Assembly (NCBI GenBank): GCA_963790545.1 | Contig: CAWBPA010000017.1 | Location: 310,001-374,000 of the forward strand | Direction: 5' to 3' | DNA length: 64,000 nt | Source: DATBJG01 sp963790545 | Lineage (GTDB): Bacteria > Acidobacteriota > Vicinamibacteria > Vicinamibacterales > JAMQPK01 | Part shown: positions 18,367 to 25,328 of the stretch, in pieces | How positions within the stretch are numbered: position 1 is the first letter of the stretch | Layout: the number at the start of each line of letters is the position of its first letter | Notes under the pieces: model-generated | Seen by the model: only the letters and a program-made list of their open reading frames with translations | Databases searched by the model: none | What the model was told of the DNA's origin: nothing | Program-made: the position numbers and the translations under genes

Positions 18367-19125
18367 CTACGGCAGAACGCCCAGCTCGACGAGGATGGCC
18401 CTGGCTTTGGAAACACGCTGCCCTAACAGGTCTCCGTACTCCCGATTACCCATTTGCAGCGCAAAATAAAAGACGTCCTTTCCTTTCTCGACGTACCCCA
18501 CGTACCAGAGCGACACTTCCTGTTGAGACGATGGGCACGCGCCGGTCTTCGCGCTGAGCCTCCAGCCGGGTCCCTGATCGGCAACCATGATCTCTTTGGT
18601 CAGCAGGGTTGTCCGCTCCGACAAGCCAAGCCGATCTTCGTAGAATCGCTTCAGGAACTGCACCTGCTCGTCTGCCGAAATGCGGAGCGACGTCCCGAGC
18701 CAGAACTGGTCGATGCCAGCCGACGTGTCCTTGTTGCCGTAGTCCAACCGGCGCACGAGTTCCGTCATGCGTCGGGCACCAACACGCCGCGCCATCTCTT
18801 GGTAGTACCAGACCGCGGACGTGGCAAAGGCAGAGCGCAGACTGTGATCGCGCGCCCACGCGCCTTGCTGCTTGAGCGCCGGGTCATACCGCAGCGTATA
18901 GTCCGCGTCTGAAGCCACGCCGGTTTCAAGGGCAATGGCGCTGTTGGGAATTTTGAACGTCGAGCATGGCGGGTACCGCTGGCGGGCACGCTCGGGGTTG
19001 TGCCGGATGAAAGTGCCGGTCTGGCCGTCGAGCAGGACGAACGTCCCCGCAATGCCGGTGAAATGCCGGCTCAAGTCCGGAGGATCCACGAGCCGCAGTA
19101 CCAGGATCAGCGCAAGCAGGGGCAT
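18367..19125 (-). CDS. bla: Class D (OXA-type) beta-lactamase
   Basis: A periplasmic serine hydrolase that opens beta-lactams. The motifs are in order: active-site STFK (about residue 55; S-x-x-K, Lys normally carboxylated), SAVW (about 102; S-x-V), YGN (about 128) and KTG (about 191). A short hydrophobic N-terminus serves for export. The length of 252 residues is normal for OXA enzymes. Unusual is KTGACPSS, with a Cys two residues after KTG. It has the base composition of its neighbours and no mobile element nearby, so it looks like an intrinsic chromosomal gene. Confidence 0.9.
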   Translation of the reverse strand: MPLLALILVLRLVDPPDLSRHFTGIAGTFVLLDGQTGTFIRHNPERARQRYPPCSTFKIPNSAIALETGVASDADYTLRYDPALKQQGAWARDHSLRSAFATSAVWYYQEMARRVGARRMTELVRRLDYGNKDTSAGIDQFWLGTSLRISADEQVQFLKRFYEDRLGLSERTTLLTKEIMVADQGPGWRLSAKTGACPSSQQEVSLWYVGYVEKGKDVFYFALQMGNREYGDLLGQRVSKARAILVELGVLP

Positions 19126-19163
19126 CCGGTGACTCTACATTCTCCACACTGCTCGTACAAGAC

Positions 19164-19598
19164 TTACTTGACGGGATGCTTCCGTCGCCACTCCTCACTC
19201 TGGCGAATGCCTTCCATCACTTTTTGTCGAGCGGCTTCGTCAGTGGCACCCGCAAACCGTTCGGCCAGGTACACATCGAACAGCCACGCGCCGAGCCCCT
19301 CAAAGTCTGGGTGACCGTCAATCCACAACCCTGCTGGCCGCTTCAGTCCCTCTTCGGACTGATAAAACGTGTGGAGCCACTGTCCCGCGGCAATGAGTTC
19401 GTGGCGACGCTGGCCGAGCATCTCGGCAGCCACCTGACGTGCTCGCGCATCGAGCTGTTCGCGTAGTCCAGTCAATTCCGCCTGGCTGCGATTCAGCTCG
19501 GCGCGAAGGTTCCGATTGGTCACAAACTGGGAGGCTGCGACAATTCCCAATACCAGGACAACCACCAGCCAGAGCCGCTGCCTCGTCATCTCATTCAT
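19164..19598 (-). CDS. Membrane-anchored coiled-coil protein of unknown function
   Basis: An N-terminal membrane span (LWLVVVLVLGIVAASQFV, about residues 9-26) is followed by a short coiled coil (LRAELNRSQAELTGLREQLD) and a conserved-looking domain (WLHTFYQSEEGLKRPAGLWI, FEGLGAWLFDVYLAERFAG). It has 144 residues. No family is recognised. It lies 38 bases upstream of the beta-lactamase gene on the same strand, so the two could be co-transcribed. Confidence 0.65.
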   Translation of the reverse strand: MNEMTRQRLWLVVVLVLGIVAASQFVTNRNLRAELNRSQAELTGLREQLDARARQVAAEMLGQRRHELIAAGQWLHTFYQSEEGLKRPAGLWIDGHPDFEGLGAWLFDVYLAERFAGATDEAARQKVMEGIRQSEEWRRKHPVK

Positions 19599-19625
19599 CT
19601 CGTACTCCGCTCGAAGAATATTTGT

Positions 19626-19650
19626 GGCGGGCCTAAAAGGCCCGCCCTAC
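19626..19650 (-). repeat. REP-like palindrome with GTAG foot at the deoC stop
   Basis: A 21-base palindrome (GGCGGGCCT, AAA loop, AGGCCCGCC; 19626-19646) is preceded on the minus strand by GTAG (19647-19650). The TAG stop of deoC (19647-19649) is part of that GTAG. The architecture is the same as at 7480-7503. Confidence 0.7.
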
Positions 19651-20507
19651 GTACTGGCTGCCTGACCACGCGATTGGTGCACAATCTTCACACCCGCACT
19701 TGCCCCAATGCGAGTCGCCCCCGCGGCTACCAGTGCTTTGACTGCCTCGAAGTCTCGCACCCCCCCGGCCGCTTTCACGCCAATGTCCGGTCCCACGACG
19801 CGGCGCATGAGAGCCACGTCAGCGACCGTGGCGCCGCCAGGGCCGAACCCGGTCGAGGTTTTCACGTAGTCTGCTCCTGCCGCCTTGGCAATCGTGCAGG
19901 CGGCAACTTTCTCTTCGTCGGTCAAGAGCGCGGCTTCAATGATCACTTTGCTGAGGACGCCGCAATCACCGCACGGTCCGGTGACCGCCTCGATATCGCG
20001 TTCCACGTGACGGAGAGCACCAGACTTGAGCGCACCGACGTTGATGACCATGTCAATCTCAGAGGCGCCGTCAAAGATCGCCCGTCTGGTCTCGTAGTGC
20101 TTCACGTCCGGTGTGGTTGCGCCCAGAGGGAATCCGACGACTGAACAGACGCGCACACCTGTTCCCTTCAGGAGCCGAGCCGACAGCGCGACCCACGTGG
20201 GATTCACGCACACCGATGCAAAGCGCAGCCGACCGGCTTCCTCACAAAGCACCTGGATGTCGGCCTGCGATGCGTCAGGTTTGAGCAACGTATGATCGAT
20301 CAAGCCAGCGACGTCGCCGGGAACACTGCCGCTCGCGTGCAAGCCGAGTCGTGACGCGCCAGCATCCAGGACCGGCCGCAGCCGTTCCGGGCAACACTCG
20401 ACGAGCACGGAGTGACAGGCGCAATGTCTCCCGGCCGGACGCGACTGGGCGGCCGCGATATCTTCAACTATCGTCCGCACGAGCTGACGCAGTTCGTCAG
20501 GCTGCAT
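19647..20507 (-). CDS. deoC: Deoxyribose-phosphate aldolase with encapsulation-peptide-like N-terminus
   Basis: Cleaves 2-deoxyribose-5-phosphate to acetaldehyde and glyceraldehyde-3-phosphate. The TIM-barrel core starts at LIDHTLLKPDAS (about residue 68) and keeps EIDMVINVGAL (Asp), the Schiff-base Lys in DYVKTSTGF and a second Lys in GVKAAGGVRDF. ATG 20505-20507, one base after the rpiB stop, is the natural start. Before the core sits a 60-residue extension: an amphipathic helix (DELRQLVRTIVEDI) and a Cys cluster (C29, C31, C38, C39). Such helices target enzymes to bacterial microcompartments. No shell genes are in the window. The stop falls in a REP element. Confidence 0.9.
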   Translation of the reverse strand: MQPDELRQLVRTIVEDIAAAQSRPAGRHCACHSVLVECCPERLRPVLDAGASRLGLHASGSVPGDVAGLIDHTLLKPDASQADIQVLCEEAGRLRFASVCVNPTWVALSARLLKGTGVRVCSVVGFPLGATTPDVKHYETRRAIFDGASEIDMVINVGALKSGALRHVERDIEAVTGPCGDCGVLSKVIIEAALLTDEEKVAACTIAKAAGADYVKTSTGFGPGGATVADVALMRRVVGPDIGVKAAGGVRDFEAVKALVAAGATRIGASAGVKIVHQSRGQAAST

Positions 20508-20508
20508 G

Positions 20509-21141
20509 CTATCGACGGCGCTCGAGCGCCTGGATTTTTGCCAGCCGGCGGACGTAGCGCGGCTCACGCATGGCGGTCCGCATCCAGACTTCCACGATCG
20601 TCACGGCCTGTTCGGTCGTCACAAGCGACGCCCCGAGGCACAGGACATTTGCCCCGTTGTGTTCGCGCGAATACCGTGCCGTTGTCTCGTCGGTGCACAT
20701 CGCCGCCCGAATCCCATCGATCTTGTTGGCCGCCATGGCCGAGCCCAGTCCTCCCCCATCAATCACCAGGCCAGCCTCCGCTTCACCGGCGGCCACGGCC
20801 CGGCCAACCGCCGCCGCGATGTCGGGATAGTCGACCGGTGTGGCATCGTGAGTCCCGAGATCCTGTACGGTGACGCCGGAGGACCGAAGTCGAGCAGCAA
20901 GGGCCTGTTTCAGCGACAGGCCAGTGTGATCGCTCCCAACTGCCAGGATATTGACCGGGGAGACCGGCCTCAACGCCGATTCGAGGGGCGTCAGCTGATC
21001 GTCACGAACGACGGTGATCCGTCGGGACCGCAGGGTGTCCTGCGCAAGCGGCGTAATGTGCCCGCGCGGTGCCAGCACCACGGTGGTACCCGGCTCCAGG
21101 ACTCGCGCGTCCGCCTCCGTGATGATCTCGAATCGCTTCAT
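20509..21141 (-). CDS. rpiB: RpiB/LacA/LacB-family sugar-phosphate isomerase with extra N-terminal domain
   Basis: Residues about 63-210 are an RpiB-type isomerase (ILAVGSDHTGLSLKQAL, GTHDATPVDYPDIAAAVG, ANKIDGIRAAMCTDETTA, REHNGANVLCLGA). The position of the catalytic Cys in the family motif (ICGTGIG) reads VIDGGGLGS, so Asp replaces Cys, and ribose-5-phosphate isomerase activity is not assured. Residues 1-60 form an additional small domain (EADARVLEPGTTVVLAPRG, ITPLAQDTLRSRRITVV) like those on some microcompartment-associated enzymes. The length of 210 residues compares with the usual 145-150. It is coupled to deoC and divergent from hpt. Confidence 0.85.
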   Translation of the reverse strand: MKRFEIITEADARVLEPGTTVVLAPRGHITPLAQDTLRSRRITVVRDDQLTPLESALRPVSPVNILAVGSDHTGLSLKQALAARLRSSGVTVQDLGTHDATPVDYPDIAAAVGRAVAAGEAEAGLVIDGGGLGSAMAANKIDGIRAAMCTDETTARYSREHNGANVLCLGASLVTTEQAVTIVEVWMRTAMREPRYVRRLAKIQALERRR

Positions 21142-21216
21142 GGACGTTCCGAGTCGTGTTACGCTTCGCCCCTGTTTCCGCCAGGGGTCGGGTCAGACCC
21201 CGTCGATGCTGCTGTC

Positions 21217-21747
21217 ATGCCTGCGCCTGATACCCCGCCAACCGTGCTGTTGACCGCCGCGCAGATTCAATCGCGCGTGCAGGAAATGGCAGCCGAAATC
21301 AGACGCGACTATCAACCCACCGACGAGCTCCATCTCGTGGCGGTTCTGAAGGGCGCCTTCGTCTTTCTGTCGGACTTGGCGCGCGCCATGACGGGACCCG
21401 TCTCCCTCGACTTCATTGCCGTCTCGAGCTATGCCAAGGGCACGACGACCTCGGGTGAAGTACGGCTGCTCAAGGACCTGGACTCGGGCCTTCAAGGTCG
21501 TCACGTCCTCATCGTCGAAGACATTGTCGATACCGGTCTCACCCTGACGTACTTGCAGGATATTCTTCGAGCTCGTGATCCACGAACGCTGCGGACGGCC
21601 TGCCTGCTCAGCAAGCCGTCCCGGCGTCAGATCGAGGTCCAAGTCGACTACGTCGGTTTCACCATAGAGGATCGATTCGTCGTGGGGTACGGCCTCGATC
21701 TCGGTGAACAGTACCGGAACCTGCGCGATATTCTTGTTATCGGCTAA
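21217..21747 (+). CDS. hpt: Hypoxanthine-guanine phosphoribosyltransferase
   Basis: Salvages hypoxanthine and guanine to IMP and GMP using PRPP. The motifs are LVAVLKGAFVFLSDLAR, SYAKGTTTSGEVRLLKDLD, the PRPP loop VLIVEDIVDTGLTL (about residue 100), VDYVGFTIEDRFVVGYGLD and YRNLRDI. I take ATG 21217 (176 residues). A much longer in-frame extension upstream runs antisense through rpiB and is not coding. Transcription is divergent from rpiB, with upp next. Confidence 0.93.
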   Translation: MPAPDTPPTVLLTAAQIQSRVQEMAAEIRRDYQPTDELHLVAVLKGAFVFLSDLARAMTGPVSLDFIAVSSYAKGTTTSGEVRLLKDLDSGLQGRHVLIVEDIVDTGLTLTYLQDILRARDPRTLRTACLLSKPSRRQIEVQVDYVGFTIEDRFVVGYGLDLGEQYRNLRDILVIG

Positions 21748-21869
21748 CCGGCTCCACCGTTTTCCGTCCATGATGAGGGCGCCACGAGTCGCGAAGCGCC
21801 GAAGGTGCTGAAGGGCAACGACATGGCGGCGCGCAGCCCAAAGTCCGAATGAGTGTATAGTGAACCCGC

Positions 21870-22493
21870 ATGCCCGTCCACATCGTCGATCATCCGTTGG
21901 TGCAGGACGCGCTCGTCGAGCTGCGCAACGTGGAGACCGACGCCGAACGCTTCCGCCGCGTGGCCAACCGCATCAGCGTGCTGCTGGCCGCTGAAGCGAT
22001 GCACGATCTCCCCACCAGCACTGTCACGGTGCAATCACCGTTGGGGCCCGCGGATGGACACCGGGTCAGCGTCGATGTGGTGGTGGTCCCCGTTCTCCGG
22101 GCGGGGCTTGGAATGCTCGACGCCGTTCTCCAGCTGCTGCCGGGCGCGCGTGTCGGCCACATCGGCCTGCAACGAGACGAGCTGACGGCTGTCGCGTCGC
22201 GATATTATTCGAAGCTCCCGGGCGACCTTTCGAACAGCTACGTCCTGGTGATCGATCCGATGTTGGCAACAGGCGGAAGCGCCGTCGCGGCGCTGCAACT
22301 GCTTCGAGAAGCGGGCGCCCGCACCATCAGGCTCGTCTGCATTGTTGCCGCCCCGGAAGGGCTCGCGCTCGTCCACGAGCACGATCCTGATGTCGTTGTC
22401 TATACTCCGGTGGTGGATCGCTGCCTGAACGCGCACAAATTCATCCTGCCCGGCCTCGGCGACTTCGGCGACCGGCTGTACGGCACGCATTAA
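21870..22493 (+). CDS. upp: Uracil phosphoribosyltransferase
   Basis: Converts uracil and PRPP to UMP. It carries VVPVLRAGLGMLDAVLQLLP, the PRPP-binding VIDPMLATGGSAVAAL (about residue 128) and the uracil-binding C-terminal LPGLGDFGDRLYGT. The length of 207 residues is standard. There is no ribosome site, but TATAGT at 21856-21861 ends eight bases before the ATG, so the mRNA is probably leaderless. With hpt and deoC it forms a nucleobase and deoxynucleoside salvage group. Confidence 0.95.
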   Translation: MPVHIVDHPLVQDALVELRNVETDAERFRRVANRISVLLAAEAMHDLPTSTVTVQSPLGPADGHRVSVDVVVVPVLRAGLGMLDAVLQLLPGARVGHIGLQRDELTAVASRYYSKLPGDLSNSYVLVIDPMLATGGSAVAALQLLREAGARTIRLVCIVAAPEGLALVHEHDPDVVVYTPVVDRCLNAHKFILPGLGDFGDRLYGTH

Positions 22494-22554
22494 CCGGCCG
22501 TAACCACGGAACGCGCGGCGTTGAGCGACTTTTCACAAGTAAAGGAAGGCACCA

Positions 22555-23409
22555 ATGTCCAACCGGCACGATGTGGATGCCGCACAGGAACGACGAGAAT
22601 CCCCACGCCCGTCGACCTCCAGCCGATGGCGGACGGCCATCACGCACATCGAGCCCAACAAGATTCTCATCCGCGGCTATCCCGTTGACGAAATCATGGG
22701 ACGGCTGAATTTTGGTGAGGCGATCTATCTGTTGCTCAACGGAGAACTACCCAGCCCTACGGTCGGAAAGATGATGGGCGCGATTCTCAGCTCGTCGCTG
22801 GATCATGGCGTGACGCCCCCATCGACGCTGGCGGCGCGAAACATTGCGACCACCCGCGCACCCCTCCATGCCTCGGTTGCGGGAGGAGTGTTGTCGTTTG
22901 GTCCCCGCCACGGTGGAGACATCGAATCGTGTATGCGCTTTCTCGACAGCGGTCTGGTGCTCGTGCGAACGGGCCTGTCGCTCGGGGCGGCGGCCGACGA
23001 AATCGTCAAGCGGGGTCTCGACCGCGGGGAAACGCTTCCCGGGTACGGACACCGCTTTCATACGCGTGACCCGCGGGCCGCAAGGCTGTTTCAAATGGCC
23101 CTGGAACTCGAGCTCGAAGGCGATCACATTCGCATGGCTCGCGCCGTCGAACGGGCGCTCGACGCACGTCCAAACAGCCGCGAGCATCCGTTGCCAATCA
23201 ACGTGGACGGCGCCATTGCCGCCATTGCCGGAGATCTCGGGTTTGCGTACGAGCTCGGGAACGCGATGTTCATCATTTCGCGGGTCCCTGGACTCATCGC
23301 TCACGCCCACGAAGAAGCCCGGCGTCAGGAACCGATGCGTCAGATCGATCCGAAAGATCATCAATACGATGGTCCGCGGGAACGGCGGCTTCCGGAGACG
23401 CGGAGGTGA
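22555..23409 (+). CDS. Citryl-CoA lyase / short citrate synthase-family protein
   Basis: A citrate-synthase-fold protein of 284 residues, far shorter than the 370-430 of true citrate synthase. WRTAITHIEPNKILIRGYP, INFGEAIYLLLNGELPS-like LNFGEAIYLLLNGELPS, a central PLHASVAGG, GYGHRFHTRDPRA (catalytic His) and LPINVDGAIAAI (catalytic Asp) fit the citryl-CoA lyase group, which cleaves citryl-CoA to acetyl-CoA and oxaloacetate. A citryl-CoA synthetase partner is not in the window. It has a strong ribosome site (AAGGAAGG). A role in citrate cleavage or in another C-C lyase reaction is inferred. Confidence 0.8.
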   Translation: MSNRHDVDAAQERRESPRPSTSSRWRTAITHIEPNKILIRGYPVDEIMGRLNFGEAIYLLLNGELPSPTVGKMMGAILSSSLDHGVTPPSTLAARNIATTRAPLHASVAGGVLSFGPRHGGDIESCMRFLDSGLVLVRTGLSLGAAADEIVKRGLDRGETLPGYGHRFHTRDPRAARLFQMALELELEGDHIRMARAVERALDARPNSREHPLPINVDGAIAAIAGDLGFAYELGNAMFIISRVPGLIAHAHEEARRQEPMRQIDPKDHQYDGPRERRLPETRR

Positions 23410-23410
23410 A

Positions 23411-23455
23411 TTAGGAAGCGTTAGGAAAGGTTGGGACGGGGTTAGGAGAGGTTAG
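23411..23455. repeat. TTAGGA-based decamer array
   Basis: Directly after the stop of the citryl-CoA lyase-like gene, TTAGGA-type units recur about every ten bases (TTAGGAAGCG, TTAGGAAAGG, TTGGGACGGG, GTTAGGAGAG, GTTAGCCGAA). The same motif in opposite orientation occupies 49906-49975. Confidence 0.65.
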
Positions 23456-23496
23456 CCGAAGCCGAATAATTGCGCTAGACTGAGGGTCTTCGGGTT

Positions 23497-23568
23497 GGGC
23501 GCTTGGCTCAGCGGTAGAGCATCGCCTTCACACGGCGGGGGTCAGTGGTTCGAATCCACTAGCGCCCA
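23497..23568 (+). tRNA. tRNA-Val (anticodon CAC)
   Basis: The acceptor stem GGGCGCT pairs with AGCGCCC (23561-23567). The D-arm is GGCTCAGCGGTAGAGC. The anticodon stem TCGCC/GGCGG closes loop TTCACAC, anticodon CAC. The T-arm has GGTTCGAATCC. Discriminator A follows at 23568 and no CCA is encoded, unlike the tRNA-Gly in this window. TAGACT at 23476-23481 is a plausible -10. Confidence 0.95.
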
Positions 23569-23695
23569 CTAGCTTAACTCACCACAAACAAAGCAGTTAG
23601 CGGGATCGGCGCCGGGAGATCCGGCGCTGGCCTGTCGGCTCGGTCGTGCACTGGTCGTGCAGCATCGATTGATTGAAGTCGAACGCAGCCGCTTG

Positions 23696-24265
23696 TTAGC
23701 CGGCGTGTTCCAGCCGCCACTCGGACTCGAGCTGGGCGTACAAAAGGTCCGTGGCCCAGGCACCCTTGAACCATGTGCTCTCCCGGAACTCGCCCTCCCG
23801 CCGGAAGCGAAGGCGCTCAAGAAGCCGCTGCGCCGGAAGATTGCGCGCATCGGTTCGGGACATGACTCGATGCATCGCGAGCTGAAGAAACGTGTACTGC
23901 ACTACCGCCCGAACTGCCTCGGTCGCATAGCCGTGACCTTGGTGTGCCAAAGCCAACGTGAAGCCAACCTCGGCGTGGCGGCTGTCGGCCCGACCGGTGC
24001 GAAGGCCAACGTCTCCGATGAGAGTGCCCGATGCTGCGAGAACCACGGCGAACTGAAACCAAGTGCCAGGTGTCCCCGGCGCGAGCCCTTGAAGGCTCGC
24101 GATGAACCGCCTCGCCTCGCTGACCGGAAATGGGCACTCCCAGTCTTGGTAACGAGCCACGTCGGCATCACTCCGATAGGAGGCCAAGGCCTGAGCATCG
24201 CCCAAGGCGAAGCGGCGGATCACAAGGCGGCGAGAGGCGAGGCGCTCGAATGACGGATCTTCCAT
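23696..24265 (-). CDS. GNAT-family N-acetyltransferase (RimJ/RimL-like)
   Basis: Transfers acetyl from acetyl-CoA to an amine, in the RimJ/RimL group that modifies protein N-termini or small molecules. It has the family start SRRLVIRRFALGDAQALASY, GDVGLRTG, the CoA-binding HQGHGYATEAVRAVVQYTF (about residue 117) and the C-terminal NLPAQRLLERLRFRREGEF. The length of 189 residues is normal. A 20-base tandem duplication lies directly upstream of the start. The substrate is unknown. Confidence 0.88.
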   Translation of the reverse strand: MEDPSFERLASRRLVIRRFALGDAQALASYRSDADVARYQDWECPFPVSEARRFIASLQGLAPGTPGTWFQFAVVLAASGTLIGDVGLRTGRADSRHAEVGFTLALAHQGHGYATEAVRAVVQYTFLQLAMHRVMSRTDARNLPAQRLLERLRFRREGEFRESTWFKGAWATDLLYAQLESEWRLEHAG

Positions 24266-24270
24266 CCAAC

Positions 24271-24310
24271 TAAAGCGAGACTCTTCACGCTAAAGCGAGA
24301 CTCTTCACGC
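24271..24310. repeat. Perfect 20-base tandem duplication
   Basis: TAAAGCGAGACTCTTCACGC is repeated exactly twice head-to-tail, six bases upstream of the acetyltransferase start. It could be a doubled operator or a recent slippage or assembly duplication. Confidence 0.85.
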
Positions 24311-24622
24311 CGGCTAGCTAGTAGTAGGCCGACAGGCATCTCACGGCCGACTCCGCAAGGCTCGCAGAATAACCCCAAAACTGCTTCGCAGGAAATGTCG
24401 GCCAAGTTCCACGTCGCATCGGCATGGCGCTGAGCACTGCTGACCGCGCCTGCGGACCCTTCGACGTTCGCAGATTCTGCGCACACCACCCTCCTTCCTG
24501 CCTTGCAGGAACGGCCATCTTCACTGCGGGATTTGCATCACACCTGCAAAATACACGTGCCATTCCGCCGGATATCGACCGGACGCCCACGATGGCAGCG
24601 TCTGTGCAGTCTCACACTCCAG
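24311..24622. other. Non-coding gap upstream of the Cys-rich protein
   Basis: No gene is supported here. There is a perfect hairpin at 24495-24511 (TTCCTGC, loop CTT, GCAGGAA) without a T-tract. Competing frames on both strands have biased composition and no family resemblance. Confidence 0.5.
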
Positions 24623-24964
24623 ATGCGCATCAAAGTCCACAACGGAACGACCTCGAACGGCGAAGCCAGTCTTTGCAACACGTGCCGCCATTCCACGATC
24701 ATCCGCGGGCGCTCGATGGACGAAGAGATTGTGCAATGCCAGGCCGTCGCGATGAGGGTCACACGGGTCACGTTCAAAGTGACATTCTGCTCGGCGTACA
24801 GCGACGAACGCCTGCCAACCTATATGCAACTGCTGGAGGACGCCTGGATCCTCCAACCCGGTTCGAAAAAACGCCCGTCGGGTTTCGTTCGAAGCACTGA
24901 TCTGAGGGAAGACGAGGTTGCCAGCGTCATGGCTCACCTTCGGAGCCAGGGTGACGACATGTAG
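24623..24964 (+). CDS. Conserved small Cys-containing protein of unknown function
   Basis: From ATG 24623 the product has 113 residues. It looks coherent: MRIKVHNGTTSNGEASLCNT, CRHSTIIRGRSMDEEIVQC, RVTFKVTFCSAYSDERLPTY, MQLLEDAWILQPGSKK. Four cysteines are arranged as CxxC, then C after 19 residues and another after 15, which could bind zinc or an Fe-S cluster. No membrane segment or signal is seen. The upstream extension lacks this character. I do not know the family. It is probably a conserved acidobacterial protein. Confidence 0.6.
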   Translation: MRIKVHNGTTSNGEASLCNTCRHSTIIRGRSMDEEIVQCQAVAMRVTRVTFKVTFCSAYSDERLPTYMQLLEDAWILQPGSKKRPSGFVRSTDLREDEVASVMAHLRSQGDDM

Positions 24965-25328
24965 ACGCGCACGTCCCACTGAACGTCGATCATCGGAAAA
25001 CCGCCGCGGGCGTTTGACCAAATTTTCAACGCGCAGCTGCTCACGTTTTTCTTCCTGCGCGCCTCTTGACAGACAGTGCGGCCGTTCCTATATTGCGTGT
25101 ACTGCACGACACGCCCGATGCAGCGCGCCTTCAAGGTTGTTCTGTGCGGGTGGCTTTGCTGAGTACTCGCGAAGTGGTGTCACGCAGGGAGACGCCCTTT
25201 TCCGCCAGGTCAGGTCACGAGTGGCCTGCATTCAATGCGGCTGACTCGTTACCAAGCGCTTCCTCCACGCTAGCCTCTGGAGCAAGCCGCCTTGCCGGGC
25301 CGAGAAGGGCGTTTCACTTGTACGAGGG
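24965..25328 (+). other. Intergenic region with strong promoter, possible structured RNA
   Basis: No protein gene fits this 364-base gap. A near-consensus promoter at 25066-25094 points right into about 230 bases that end before the convergent gene at 25329. This stretch contains long-range complementarity, ACGCCCTT (25192-25199) with AAGGGCGT (25305-25312), and a local hairpin GCAAG/CTTGC (about 25282-25295). A small regulatory RNA is possible but no known family is recognised. Confidence 0.35.
25066..25094 (+). promoter_or_regulatory. Near-consensus sigma-70 promoter
   Basis: TTGACA at 25066-25071, a 17-base spacer, then TATATT at 25089-25094. This is among the best -35/-10 matches seen in the window and it is not followed by a protein gene on that strand. 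Confidence 0.65.

Noticed and set aside
20506..21216. Long N-terminal extension of hpt in the same frame
   Set aside because: It is antisense to rpiB and its start. The Hpt family begins near ATG 21217.
23497..23700. Integrated element at tRNA-Val
   Set aside because: No integrase, no duplicated tRNA 3' end and no change in gene character beyond it.
25066..25328. SRP RNA or tmRNA
   Set aside because: The conserved GGAAGGAAGCAGC-type SRP loop and the tmRNA tRNA-like ends and tag frame are absent.
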